Source: Rehmannia glutinosa (lineage: Eukaryota; Streptophyta; Magnoliopsida; Lamiales; Orobanchaceae). From it: a stretch of 64,000 nt of DNA. Of this stretch, positions 1-9,726 are shown in pieces; within the stretch, counting starts at the first letter, position 1, and each line of letters begins with the position of its first letter. Under the pieces are notes generated by a model, which saw nothing but the letters and a program-made list of their open reading frames with translations, was not told the origin of the DNA and searched no databases. The DNA lies in contig JABTTQ020002842.1 of NCBI GenBank assembly GCA_016081115.2, positions 496,001 through 560,000 on the forward strand, read 5' to 3'. The translations under genes and the position numbers were made by a program.

Positions 1-143
1 GCCATCCTTCCAATCAAAGGCTTCAACTAATTAGACAAATAGATCCTAATGTTATTGACCCTAATCAGAAGGATTGTAATATTTGTCATTTATCGAAGCA
101 AAAGAAACTTCCTATCAAATACCGTACTTCTATTTCATCTTCA

Positions 144-365
144 TTGTTTGATTTATTGCATTGTGATATATGGGGACCACATTTCAATCCCACTCTTAAA
201 GGTCACAAATATTTTTTAACTATAGTGGATGATTATAGTAGGACAACATGGGTTTACCTCATGAAGATAAAATCCGAAGCAAGACAAGTTCTCGAAGATC
301 TTGTCAAATTACTCCAGACTCAATTCCAATGTTCAGTAAAGCAAATTCGAACGTATAATGGTTAG
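144..365 (+). pseudogene. Copia integrase core fragment (element A)
   Basis: About 73 codons carry the start of the rve integrase core. The LLHCDIWGP segment holds the first catalytic Asp, and FLTIVDDYSRTTWVYLMK follows. The second catalytic Asp would follow TYNG, where a stop cuts the frame at 363. A further fragment at 449-685 keeps the SQFWGESILTAVYLINR helix of the integrase C-terminal part. In an intact element this enzyme joins the cDNA to chromosomal DNA. Here it is a relic of element A. Confidence 0.85.
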
Positions 366-1566
366 AATTCCATATACACTATTTTTATTCATCTCAAGGC
401 ATAATGCCTCAATAATCGTGTGCCTACACTCCTCAACAAAACGGAATTGTGGAACGCAAAAATCAACACATTCTTAATGTTGCTTGGTCCCTCATGTTCC
501 AATCTTCTCTTCCCTCACAATTTTGGGGAGAATCCATTCTCACGGCTGTCTATCTAATAAATAGAATATCGTCTCCTCATTTTAACAACAAAAGTTCATA
601 TGAAATTCTTTTCAAAATCCCACCATTATACTCACATCTCAAAGTTTTGGTTGCCTTTGTTATATGTCAACTCATCTCCACATAGGATGAAGTTTGACCC
701 TAGAGCTAAACCTTGTGTTTTCCTTGGTTATCCCATCGGGATAAAAGGATACAAAGTTCTTGACTTAGATGCCTCTAATATCATTTGTCTTTAGACATGT
801 TCGGTTTCTTAAACATATTTTTCCATTTGCTCAAACAAAGAATCAATTATTTCCACCATTTCCGCCAACAAACAAATTCAAGGATGATCTGTTTTGCCCC
901 CATTACTTTGATATTCCTATTTTAATCAACAAATAGGATCGAAATAAGGGAATATGACCACAATGATAGTGAACCTCCAAACATCTTACCTAAAATGGAC
1001 ACACCTAATTCTTCTTGATTCTATCTTTCAATCACCTGGTAACTTAAATGATACTTTGTCTCAATGCCCTAAGCGACACAGACAAATGCCTTCTTCCCTT
1101 AGAGATTACCACTGTAATCTTTTGCATTCTCTACCAATTTTCGCTGAATCTTCTTCCACCCCTCATTCCATTTCAAATTCATTTCTTACTCCCATCTTTC
1201 TCAATTTTACAAGTCATTTGCTTTAGCTATTTCCATTGCTAAAGATCCCATTTACTATAATGAGATTGTTGCAATCTCTCTCTCGGAGAGGCAACACCCA
1301 CCGAATTGAATGCCTTGATCAACAATAACAGATGGATGGATGTCACTAATCTACCTTTCGGACATCGACCCATTGGTTGTAAATATTTTTCTAAAACAAA
1401 ATTTAAGCCGGATGGTAGCATTGACAAACATAAAGCGCATTTAGTTGTTAAAGGATAACTCAACGTGAAGGGTTCGACTATCAAGAAACTTTCAGTCCGG
1501 TGGTAAAAATCACCACATTCGGTTTTTTTTTCCATTGCGGCAATCCACAGTAGCATTTGCATCAAC

Positions 1567-2019
1567 TTGATGTTCATTATGCTTTTTTTAAATGAGGACC
1601 TTGAAGAAGACATATATATGCAACTGCCTCCTGGTCTTCATGTTGAGGGAGAGACTGATTCGGCTGGAAAATTAGTATGTAAGCTTTCCAAGTCAATATA
1701 TGGGCTAAAGCAAGCCTCGAGCCAATGGAACTTCAAACTTACTTCTTTTTTGCTCAGCATTGGCTTTACTCAGTTAAAATTGGATTATTCATTAGTCACA
1801 AGGATGAGTTCGAAAGGATTTGTTGCTTTACTTGTATATGTCGATGATATTTTGGTTGGTGGTTCCAACTTGGGGATTGTCACTGAAATCAAGTTTCTTC
1901 TCCAGAATCAGTTTAAGATTAAGGATTTGGGAGTCATGCTACATTTTCTTGGATTTGAGGTGGCTAGAACCTCTAAAGGTCTTCAAGTTTGTCAAAGAAT
2001 ATACACATTGGATATTTAG
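1567..2019 (+). pseudogene. Copia reverse transcriptase fragment (element A)
   Basis: An open run of 150 codons covers the palm of the reverse transcriptase. It contains the FLNEDLEEDIYMQLPPG segment, KSIYGLKQAS, the catalytic YVDD at 1837-1848 and KIKDLGVMLHFLGFEVAR. The catalytic aspartates are present, but the N-terminal part (1250-1560) is broken by frameshifts and the frame ends before RNase H. It is therefore not a working enzyme. Confidence 0.85.
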
Positions 2020-2059
2020 AGGATGCATGTTTTCTAGGTTGTAAACCTATTGAAACACT

Positions 2060-2700
2060 AGTTGAGATTAATCACAAATTCAGCAATTATTCTATCGATC
2101 ATCTTTCGAGATCCTACAAGCTACAAACTATTGATTGGGAGACTCATATATTTGTCTATTACGCGTCCGGACATCACATATGGCGTTCATCTCCTCGTCG
2201 GTTCATGGGCGTTATGTAGAACCATTTACAAGTTGCTTATCGCATTTTGAGGTACTTGAAGGGCTCAATTGGACAAGGTCTTTTTCATTCATCTAATCCG
2301 GATATGCAATTAAAGGCGTATTGTGACTTCGGATTGGTTGTTTGTCCAAATACCATATGATCAACTATTGGTATTTGCATATTCCTTGAAATTCACTCAT
2401 GTCAACAAGAAAGAAACAAGCAACTATATCTCGATCGTCGGTCAAGCGGAATATAGAGCTCTTGCACAAACAAGTTGTGAAATATTCTCGTTACGTTATT
2501 TGTTAAAAAATTCAATTTCTCACAATTCAAACCAACCCTCCTTTTTGTGATAATCAATCCGCGATTGATTGACCAAAAATTTGGTTTTTTACGAACGAAC
2601 AAAACACGTTGAACTCAATTGTCACTTCATTCATAAAAAAGTCTCTTCGGTATTCTTCAATTAATTCATATTGGATCGCGTTTCGGTTGTCCGATATACT
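2060..2700 (+). pseudogene. Copia RNase H region (element A, copy 1)
   Basis: Broken frames encode RPDITYGVHLL, then the ILRYLKGSIGQGLFHSSNPD linker, QLKAYCD and the end LSDILTKALS. This is the C-terminal RNase H of a copia polyprotein. Copies 2 and 3 of the same segment occur at 7763-8322 and at 19551-19798 plus 23101-23428. This short region has been multiplied or retained more than the rest of the element. Confidence 0.8.
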
Positions 2701-2766
2701 TACTAAAGCTCTATCAAGATCCGCCACTTTATATTGTCCAAGATGGGAATTATCAATATATGTCTT

Positions 2767-4199
2767 TGTTGGAAATTTGGTTTTGATAAAGCGGTGTGTT
2801 GACCCGACTTTGACCAAATTTTTGGTGGCAAAGAATTTAATTATGGATGAATTAAATTATGAATTGTTAATCTACTTTTCGAGTAGATGTTCGTAGTATT
2901 TTATATTCTCAAAACCGAATTTGGTGATGAGTGAGAAATTAATACACGATATTGACCACGCAAATGGGCATAGTTTATCCTAGTATAAATACTAGAAGGT
3001 GTTATTCGTTGTATATACTATAACACAAGTGTATGATCACAAATGGGCCTTGAACCGGACCGACCCTTTGGGCTCGGGTTCAAGTTTAGTTAGTTTTGTA
3101 ACTTGAAATGGGCTTGGCCCAAATTCAAGTAAATCGCTGGCTTTGATGAATTTAGACATTGGAGGTGTCTAGGTTCATGTGTGGATGAATCTAGACATTG
3201 GAGGTGTCTAGGTTCATGTGGCTTTTGGAGTTTGTAACTCCTCAAGTAGTGGTCATATAAGAGGTTTGTAACTCATGGGAGTTACATGTGGTTGAATGCC
3301 CACTCTCTTATCTTTAATTCCTACAAGTGTTGGAAATGATGGCCTATATAAGTCTTAGGCGTTTTTCTTTTTGAGGGGGTTAGAAGGAAGAGATAGAGTT
3401 AGTATACACGTAAAATTGCATATCTCTCGCATATTTTTCAAGTGTCGGTAAAAGTGTTGTAACTTTTCGAAGAACATTTTCAAGAACACTTCCTTCTCGC
3501 ACTCGTGTCCAAAGAACCCGCTTCTTGCTTCTTCGAGTTCGAAAGGTGCCTTTGTGTCGGGTGCTCCGCACACAAAGTAGGTAAAGCCGTTTTATCTTTG
3601 GGGACATTACGTCAAACCGTGAGCACTAAAGGGATGTATTTGTCTTGCGGATAGAGTTTTACTCCACTCGGCTTTTGTTTTTCAAGTTCGTCGATTCATG
3701 CTTCTCGAGTTGGAATCCATTCATGATTTGTAATAGTTGGGTTTTACATTTATTGTAATTTTATGTTTCTTGTTTGTATACACAGTAAAATTGCATATCT
3801 CTCGCATATTTTTCAAGTGTCGGTAAAAGTGTTGTAACTTTTCGAAGAACATTTTCAAGAACACTTCCTTCTCGCACTCGTGTCCAAAGAACCATTCTTG
3901 CTTCTTCGAGTTCGAAAAGGTGCCTTTGTGTCGGGGTGCTACCGCACACAAAGTAGGTAAAGCCGTTTTATCTTTGGGGACATTACGTCAAACCGTGAGC
4001 ACTAGCCGGGATGTATTTGTCTTGCGGATAGAGTTTTACTCCACTCGGCTTTTGTTTTTCAAGTTCGCCGATTCATCGAGTTGGAATCCATTCATGATTT
4101 GTAATAGTTGGGTTTTACATTTATTGTAATTTTATGTTTCTTGTTTGTAAGCCATCTTGAAGGCTTTTCCCGTTGTAACCAATTGTAATATAATCAACA
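2767..4199 (+). repeat. LTR1, copy 1 (copia LTR with internal duplication)
   Basis: The repeat begins TGTTGGAAATTTGG and ends AATATAATCAACA. Both borders are fixed by comparison with copy 2 (8323-8925 plus 15902-16156), because the sequences diverge just outside them. A TATA-like AGTATAAATACTAG lies at about 2980-2995. The length of 1433 bp is inflated by the 375-bp tandem duplication. It could serve as the 3' LTR of element A or the 5' LTR of element F. No initiator-Met primer binding site is recognisable after 4199. Confidence 0.8.
3402..4149. repeat. 375-bp tandem duplication inside LTR1
   Basis: Two direct copies (about 3411-3785 and 3786-4149) each begin TAAAATTGCATATCTCTCGC and end at CTTGTTTGTA. 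They share long identical runs, including the stretch around GTAACTTTTCGAAGAACATT. They differ by a few small indels, mostly near CG. LTR1 copy 2 shows no sign of the duplication, so it arose in this copy, presumably by unequal exchange or slippage. Confidence 0.9.
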
Positions 4200-5330
4200 A
4201 TTGCAAGACAAATATTGTACCTTCACGATGGCGAGGAGAAACAGAACCTTAGCTTGGAGATGAATCCGGATGTAAGACTTTTCGGTTGATGCTAGAATTG
4301 TTGTTGTTGCTAAAAACGCATTGTGTTTGAAGCATGACGCTAGGATGGTGATTTCTATGCCGTAACTTTGTCTTTGCGGACTTAGTGGTACACTTTGTCG
4401 TATGTATTGTGTGGTTGATATGAACCGAGGATGTTTTCCAAAATGTTCATATGTTGAAAAGAAATACGAAATGAGGATGTGATTTCCAAGAGGTTCGTAA
4501 TTTCTAGATTTTGGATTGAAAAATGGATGATTCCAAGAATCCAAAAATGTGTTGAAACTAGTCTAAAAGTTTCAAATGCTCCCGCATGATATTCGTCTTT
4601 GAAGGGATGTTGTTTAAATGAAAAATTCCAACTACATCGTTAAGATGTTGTTACCATGTTGGAATATTTTCATGAATTCCTAAATGCATAATCGGAAGGA
4701 ATTTGGATTAGTGGTCCGATTGTTCGATTGGAAATCGAAGAAAACAATCGAGGGCCTGGTTAAATCCATGAAAGTCTTGGTAGAGACTTTAAAACCGTGT
4801 TGGAATACTTTTTAAGAATTCTAACGGATCCAAATGATTGTGGGGTATGACCACACTTTGTGTGTCACTTTTCGCTTCGAGCTTGATTTGCAGCATTTAA
4901 GTGTTGCGTAAGTGTTGTCGGAGGTGTTGTAACACCAGAAGCGACATTATACCACAGTTGCAGAAAGTGTTGTCTGAGGTGTTGTAACACCAGAATCAGA
5001 CACTGAAAGAGATTTGCACGAGGTGTTGCCAAAAGTGTTGTAACACCTAAGGCGAGTTTGAGAACCAAGTGTGAGGTCTGAAATATTGCTGAAGTGTGTC
5101 AACATCTAAGATCACACTCGCTGTAAAATGGTTCGAACAAAATTGTTGGAACAAGGTTCAAATTTGTTTGAACGAGGTTCTAACGTTATTGTTGGAATGA
5201 GGTTCTAATAATAATAGAACAACAAAAAGCATTCTAATGCTAATGAAAAGACCAGGAGTGTGTAAGTTCGCATAATCCGGAGTTGAACAAAGAAACAAAG
5301 AATATGTGGGGGAGGTGTGTTAACGGCGAA
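4200..5330 (+). mobile_element. 5' part of copia element F, gag and integrase core missing
   Basis: This stretch lies between LTR1 and the recognisable integrase end of element F. I find no gag, zinc knuckle or integrase core in any frame, although a copia element would need about 2 kb for these. Most of this coding sequence has been deleted or has decayed beyond recognition. The end near 5310-5400 resumes with a broken KDKTPYELWK segment, typical of the copia integrase C-terminal region. Confidence 0.55.
4923..5047. repeat. Three GGTGTTGTAACACC inverted repeats at 55-bp spacing
   Basis: The 14-mer GGTGTTGTAACACC occurs at 4923-4936 and 4978-4991, and with one change at 5034-5047. Each has 6-bp arms around a GT centre. 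The spacing is 55-56 bp, so this is a short tandem array. Similar but more diverged CAACACC/GTTATAAC pieces occur in the related minus-strand element E at about 48730-48840. Confidence 0.75.
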
Positions 5331-5832
5331 CCACATATTGAATAAATTCCCACTTAAAGGGAAAGATAAGACTCCTTACGAATTGTGGAAAATCTAAGTC
5401 TTCTTATAAATACCTTAAAGTGTGGGGGTGCTCGGCTAAGGTTGCAATACCTGAACCAATGCAAGCGAAAATTGGTCCTAAAACGGTCGATTGTGTTTCT
5501 ATTGGTTATGCACTTAACATGATAGTGTATATCGTTTTATGGTACATAAGTCGAAAAATCCGAAAATGACGATTGGTACCATAATTGAGTCAAGGAATGT
5601 TATATTCTTTGAGCATATTTATCCTTGTAAAGAAAGGATAAATGGAAGTTTAAAGAAACGACTGAATTCAGATGTTTCTGAAGGTGCTGCTTCGGATGTT
5701 ATAACATCCGGAACGACATCCCGTACGACATCCGTTTGTCACATTTTGACAGTTAGTTCAACACCGAGTGGTGAAGAACTAAGACGGAGTAAGAGGCCAA
5801 AGGTGGTTAAGTCCTTTGGACTGACTTTCTAA
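5331..5832 (+). pseudogene. Copia integrase C-terminal end and hinge (element F)
   Basis: Broken frames read KDKTPYELWK, then SIGYALNNSAYR with a frame change. The open frame 5539-5832 continues with KMTIGTIIESRNVIFFEHIYP and a Ser/Thr-rich hinge ending RRSKRPKVVKSFG. This is the normal join between integrase and reverse transcriptase in copia polyproteins. The same wording is found on the minus strand in element E (48698-49030), so the two are copies of one family. Confidence 0.8.
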
Positions 5833-6236
5833 CATTGATGTTAGATGGTGAGACGAACTCGATAAAATAAGGCTCGACGAGTAGTCCGGATGCTCCGCTC
5901 GGCAAGAAGCAATCAATAGTAAAATCGAGTCCATTCTCGCAAAACCATACGTGGGAGTTGGTTGATCTCCCGCTAGTCATAAGCCTTTAGGATGTAAGTG
6001 GATCCTAAAGAAGAAGTATAAAGCGAGATGGAACTATTGATAAGTATAAAGCATGGCCTGTAGCCAAAGGCTTTAAATAAAAAGATGGGTATGACTTCTT
6101 TGACACTTATTCTCTGGTAACGAGGATTGTGTCTATTCGGGTGCTTCTGGCGATTCTTTGCTTTGCACAATCTAGAGATTCATCGATGGATGTCAAAACG
6201 GTGTTTCGAATGGAGAGATAGATCTTTGAAATCTAT

Positions 6237-6698
6237 ATGGAACAACCTGAAGGGTTTGTTGCACCCGGTCAAGAAAAGAAGGTGTGCAAGTTGATAAGAT
6301 CCTTGTATGGACTGAAACAAGCTCCAAAACAATGGCATCTTAAGTTTGATAACACAATGTTGTCAAACGGGTATAAAATCAACGAATGTGATAAATGCGT
6401 ATATGTCAAAGGGACATCGGAAGCATTTGTCATAGTCTGTCTATACGTAGACGATTTGTTAATCATGGGCAGTAGTCATGATACTATCATGGACACGAAA
6501 AGAATGTTAAAGAGAAACTTTGACATGAAGGATATGGGAACTGCTGATGTGATCCTGCGGATAAAAATCAGCAGAACTCATGATGGAATTATCTTGTCAC
6601 AATCCCACTATGTGGAGAAAGTGCTCAAGAAATTCAATTCTTTTGACAGTCCACTGTCAAAGACACCCATTGATTTAAGTGTAGAAACTGGTTGCTAA
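6237..6698 (+). pseudogene. Copia reverse transcriptase fragment (element F)
   Basis: An open run of 153 codons holds [31 protein letters not shown], the catalytic YVDD at 6444-6455 and DMKDMGTADVILRIKI. The preceding finger region (5990-6236) is present but out of frame. The palm is well preserved compared with the rest of element F. Element E on the minus strand carries the same protein, with its YVDD disrupted. Confidence 0.85.
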
Positions 6699-6763
6699 TG
6701 AAGCGTAACCAGTGGCTCGGATGGAATACTCACGTATTATAGGCGGTCGATGTACATTACAAA

Positions 6764-7338
6764 TTGTACACGCCCGGACTTGACCTACCCTCAGTAAATA
6801 TGTTGAGTAGGTTCACGAGCAATCCAAGCCACGAGCATTGGAAAGCGTTAACCAAGGTGTTAAAATACTTGAAGTATACATTGGAGTATGGGCTATACTA
6901 CTTGAGATATCCGGCTGTACTTGAAGGGTATAGCGATGCTAGTTGGATTTCGGATTAGAAAGGTTCTTATTCCACTAGTGGATACATATTCACCATTAGA
7001 GATGGTGCGGTATCATGGAAGTCCACGAAACAAACGAGTATAGCTAGGTCCACCATGGAATCAGAATTTATAGCTTTGGATAAAGTCTGGTGAAGAAGCA
7101 GAGTGGCTTGAAACTTTTGGAAGATATTCCATGTTGGAAGAAGCCTGTGCCTTCGGTGACGATTCACTATGATAGCCAAGCGGCTATAGGAAGGGCACAG
7201 AGCAATATGTATAACGGTAAGTCTAGACATATTCGTCGGAGACATAATACCGTTAGACAATTGATCTCAAATGGTGTGATGTCAATTGACTACGTAAAGT
7301 CAAAAGACAATTTGGCAGATCCTTTGACGAAAGGATGA
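6764..7338 (+). pseudogene. Copia RNase H region (element F)
   Basis: The frames read [34 protein letters not shown] and [11 protein letters not shown]. After a break they continue with DSQAAIGRAQS, KSRHIRRRHNTVRQL and SIDYVKSKDNLADPLTKG. This is the complete order of a copia RNase H, interrupted by at least two frameshifts. It differs from the element A RNase H, so families A and F have distinct pol genes. Confidence 0.85.
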
Positions 7339-7340
7339 AT

Positions 7341-7738
7341 CAAGATCAATTGTGTAAATTGCTAGAGGGAATGGGCTTAAAGTCCACAAAGTAAAAATAA
7401 CCATCATAGTGGTAACCCAACCATGATGACTGGAGATCCCAAGAACTTGGTTCAATGGGAAAACTAAGCTATGAAGGTTATGTTGTAACACTTGGAAACA
7501 ATGTTTCAACCCATCCCTAGAAAGCAATGCCAAGTGTTGAACACCGCAAGTTCTCGGTGAGGCTAAGTCATTTGACTTTTAATGATTCCTACACCTCGTT
7601 GAGGTTGAGTATGGCAGATACTCGGATAGGAGATCACCTATATAAGTGAGAAGTGAGGGCTACTTCAAAGTAACACTTATGAATCCAAAGTGGTGTCCAT
7701 GGCCGTAAACGGACACACACGTGAGAACATGAGGGTCT
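7341..7738 (+). mobile_element. 3' untranslated region of element F, truncated before the polypurine tract
   Basis: This stretch is non-coding. In element E the matching stretch continues for another 250 bp to the polypurine tract and LTR1. Here it breaks off at about 7738 and is replaced by element A RNase H sequence. No other feature is visible. Confidence 0.6.
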
Positions 7739-8322
7739 TTTTTATTCATCTAATCCGGATATGTAGAACCATTTACAAGTCGCTTATCGCATTTTGAGGT
7801 ATTTGAAGGGCTCAATTGGACAAGGTCATTTTTATTCATCTAATTCGGATATGCAATTAAAGGCGTATTGTGACTCGGATTGGGTTGTTTGTCCAAATAC
7901 CAGACGATCAACTATGGTATTTGCATATTCCTTGAAATTCACTCGTGTCTTTGCGGCAAAGAAACAAGCAATCGTATCTCGATCGTCGGGTAGAAGCGGA
8001 ATATAGAGCTCTTGCACAAACAAGTTGTGAAATATTCAAGTTACGTTATTTGTTAAAAAAATTCAATTTCTCACAATTCAAACCAAGACTCCTTTTTGTG
8101 ATAATAAATCGCGATTGATTGACCAAAAATTTGTTTTTCACGAACGAACAAAACACGTTGAACTCGATTGTCACTTTATTCATGAAAAAGTCTCTTTGGG
8201 TATTCTTCAATTAATTCATATTGGATCTCGTTTTCGGTTGTCCGATATACTTACTAAAGCTCTATCAAGATCCGAGTTTTCACTTTATATTGTCCAAGAT
8301 GGGAATTATCAATATATGCAAT
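7739..8322 (+). pseudogene. Copia RNase H region (element A, copy 2)
   Basis: It begins with ATTCATCTAATCCGGATATG fused to GTAGAACCATTTACAAG, then follows copy 1 (2218-2766) closely down to the LTR. It encodes RYLKGSIGQG, QLKAYCDSDWVVCPNTRRST and LSDILTKALS in broken frames. The motif ATTCATCTAAT occurs twice within 90 bp (near 7742 and 7831), which marks the breakpoint. Its position after the body of element F, where element F's own 3' end should be, makes this a chimeric structure. Confidence 0.8.
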
Positions 8323-8925
8323 TGTTGGAAATTTGGTTTTGATAAAGCGGGCGTCGACCCGACTTTGACCAAATTTTTAATCTACTTTTCGAGTAGATGT
8401 TCGTAGTATTTTATATTTCTCAAAACCGAATTTCAAAGTGATGAGTGAGAAATTAATACACGATATTGGCCACGCGAATGGGCATAGTTTATCCTAGTAT
8501 AAATACTAGAAGGTGTTATTGGTTGTATATCTTGTAACACAAGTGCATGATCACAAATGGGCTTTGAACCGGACCGACCCTTTGGGCTCGGGTTGATTTA
8601 GTTAGTTTTGTAACATGAAAATGGGCTTGGCCCAAATTCAAGTAATCTGTCGGGTTCGACGAATCTAGACATTGGAGGTGTCTAGGTTCATGTGGCTTTT
8701 GGAGTTTGTAACTCCTCAAGTAGTGGTCATATAAGAGGTTTGCAACTCATGGGAGTTACATGTGGTTGAATGCCCACTCTCTTATCTTTAATTCCCTATA
8801 AGTGTTGGAAATGATGGCCTATATAAGTCTTAGGCGTTTCTTTGCTTTGAGGGGTTAGAAGGAAGAGATGGAGTTAGTATACAAGAAAAATCGCATATCT
8901 CTTCATATTTTTCAAGTGTCGGTAA
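8323..8925 (+). repeat. LTR1, copy 2, left half
   Basis: It matches LTR1 copy 1 from TGTTGGAAATTTGG to TTTTTCAAGTGTCGGTAAA, including the TATA-like AGTATAAATACTAG near 8497. At about 8925 it is cut by the LTR of element B. Its continuation lies at 15902-16156. About 120 bp of LTR1 that should lie between the halves are missing. Confidence 0.85.
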
Positions 8926-9713
8926 ATTACAACAAGAATAATGACAATATAAGACCAAGTGTTTGCTTGAGTATTTCTTGTTGTGTTGTAATGTTCTCTC
9001 ATATAATTGTGCTTCAAATCTTCCTCTATTTATAGGAGATGATTGATACTTGATAGGCTCATCTTGGAATCGATATCTACAAAAATTTCAATTAAAATCA
9101 AGATTTTAGTGTTAGAAATCAATCCCACAATTTAGGGAAAAGTTGTCACGCTTTGACAACGGTTAGAATTTTTTGTCAAACATTAGGGCGCGATTCTGGT
9201 CACGACTAATAAGATTTGAGAAAGAACACAAAGAAATTTCATCGTGAGACCGATCCTTGGGGGCTCGACCTGCCGCCTGGGTGCGACTCTGGCCGTCGCC
9301 CCTATAGGGACCGGTCACCGACCAATTTTTGAGGTTTCGCGAGTTCTGTTTTTCAAATGTGTTCCAGTGTACGTGTCGCCTCTTTGGTCGACCTGGTCGA
9401 CCTCCTAAATGAAATGTTGTCCGATTTTTGTCAAAAATAAACCTCAAGAAATACTCAAAAAATTCGTAAAAACATTTTAAACCGATCGGGAGTATTTAGG
9501 ACAACATTAGAAATATAGTTTCAATGTAAAAACCCATTGACATAAAATCATTAAAAGTGTTGTTCAATATTATCGAAAATAAACTTGAGCAAATACTCCG
9601 GAAAATATTAAAACCAGTTTAAATCATTTAGGAGTATTTGGACAACCTTTAAAAACATTGTTTTGGTATAAAAACAAAATCATCAAAATCATGATAAAAC
9701 CATTTATCAAACA
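8926..9713 (-). repeat. 3' LTR of element B, truncated
   Basis: It corresponds to 15118-15901 of the other LTR and ends in CCATTTATCAAACA. The outer 600 bp, including the hairpin array, are missing. An exact match of more than 100 bp from AAATTACAACAAGAATAATG onwards is followed by a heavily altered GC-rich part at 9180-9400. The minus-strand TATA box (TATAAATAGAGG, reverse complement at about 9024-9036) is kept. Confidence 0.85.
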
Positions 9714-9726
9714 ATCTCCCCTTTTT
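9714..9726 (-). promoter_or_regulatory. Polypurine tract of element B
   Basis: On the minus strand AAAAAGGGGAGA immediately precedes the 3' LTR. It would prime plus-strand cDNA synthesis. Similar CTCCCC-type tracts occur at about 9984 and 10182. These may be additional polypurine tracts, as are known in SIRE/Opie-type elements. Confidence 0.75.

Larger units (their letters stand above)
1..2766 (+). mobile_element. Ty1/copia element A, internal region, decayed, 5' end outside the window
   Basis: The stretch reads in copia order on the plus strand: GAG-pre-integrase (about 1-130, with a C-x2-C zinc pair), integrase core (144-365), integrase end and hinge (449-1240), reverse transcriptase (1250-2040) and RNase H (2060-2700). 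It runs directly into LTR1 at 2767. Every domain is broken by stops and frameshifts, so it cannot encode a polyprotein. The RT wording (YGLKQAS, LLVYVDDILVGG) resembles the Ale-like part of copia, but the lineage is uncertain. The same RNase H segment recurs at 7739-8322 and at 19551-23428. Gag and the 5' LTR are not in the window. Confidence 0.85.

Noticed and set aside
4200..4220. Primer binding site after LTR1
   Set aside because: The bases ATTGCAAGACAAAT do not fit the usual initiator-Met primer site, so none is called.
9163..9447. Minus-strand open frame in the left LTR of element B
   Set aside because: It lies fully in the U3 of an LTR and is not kept in the other two copies.
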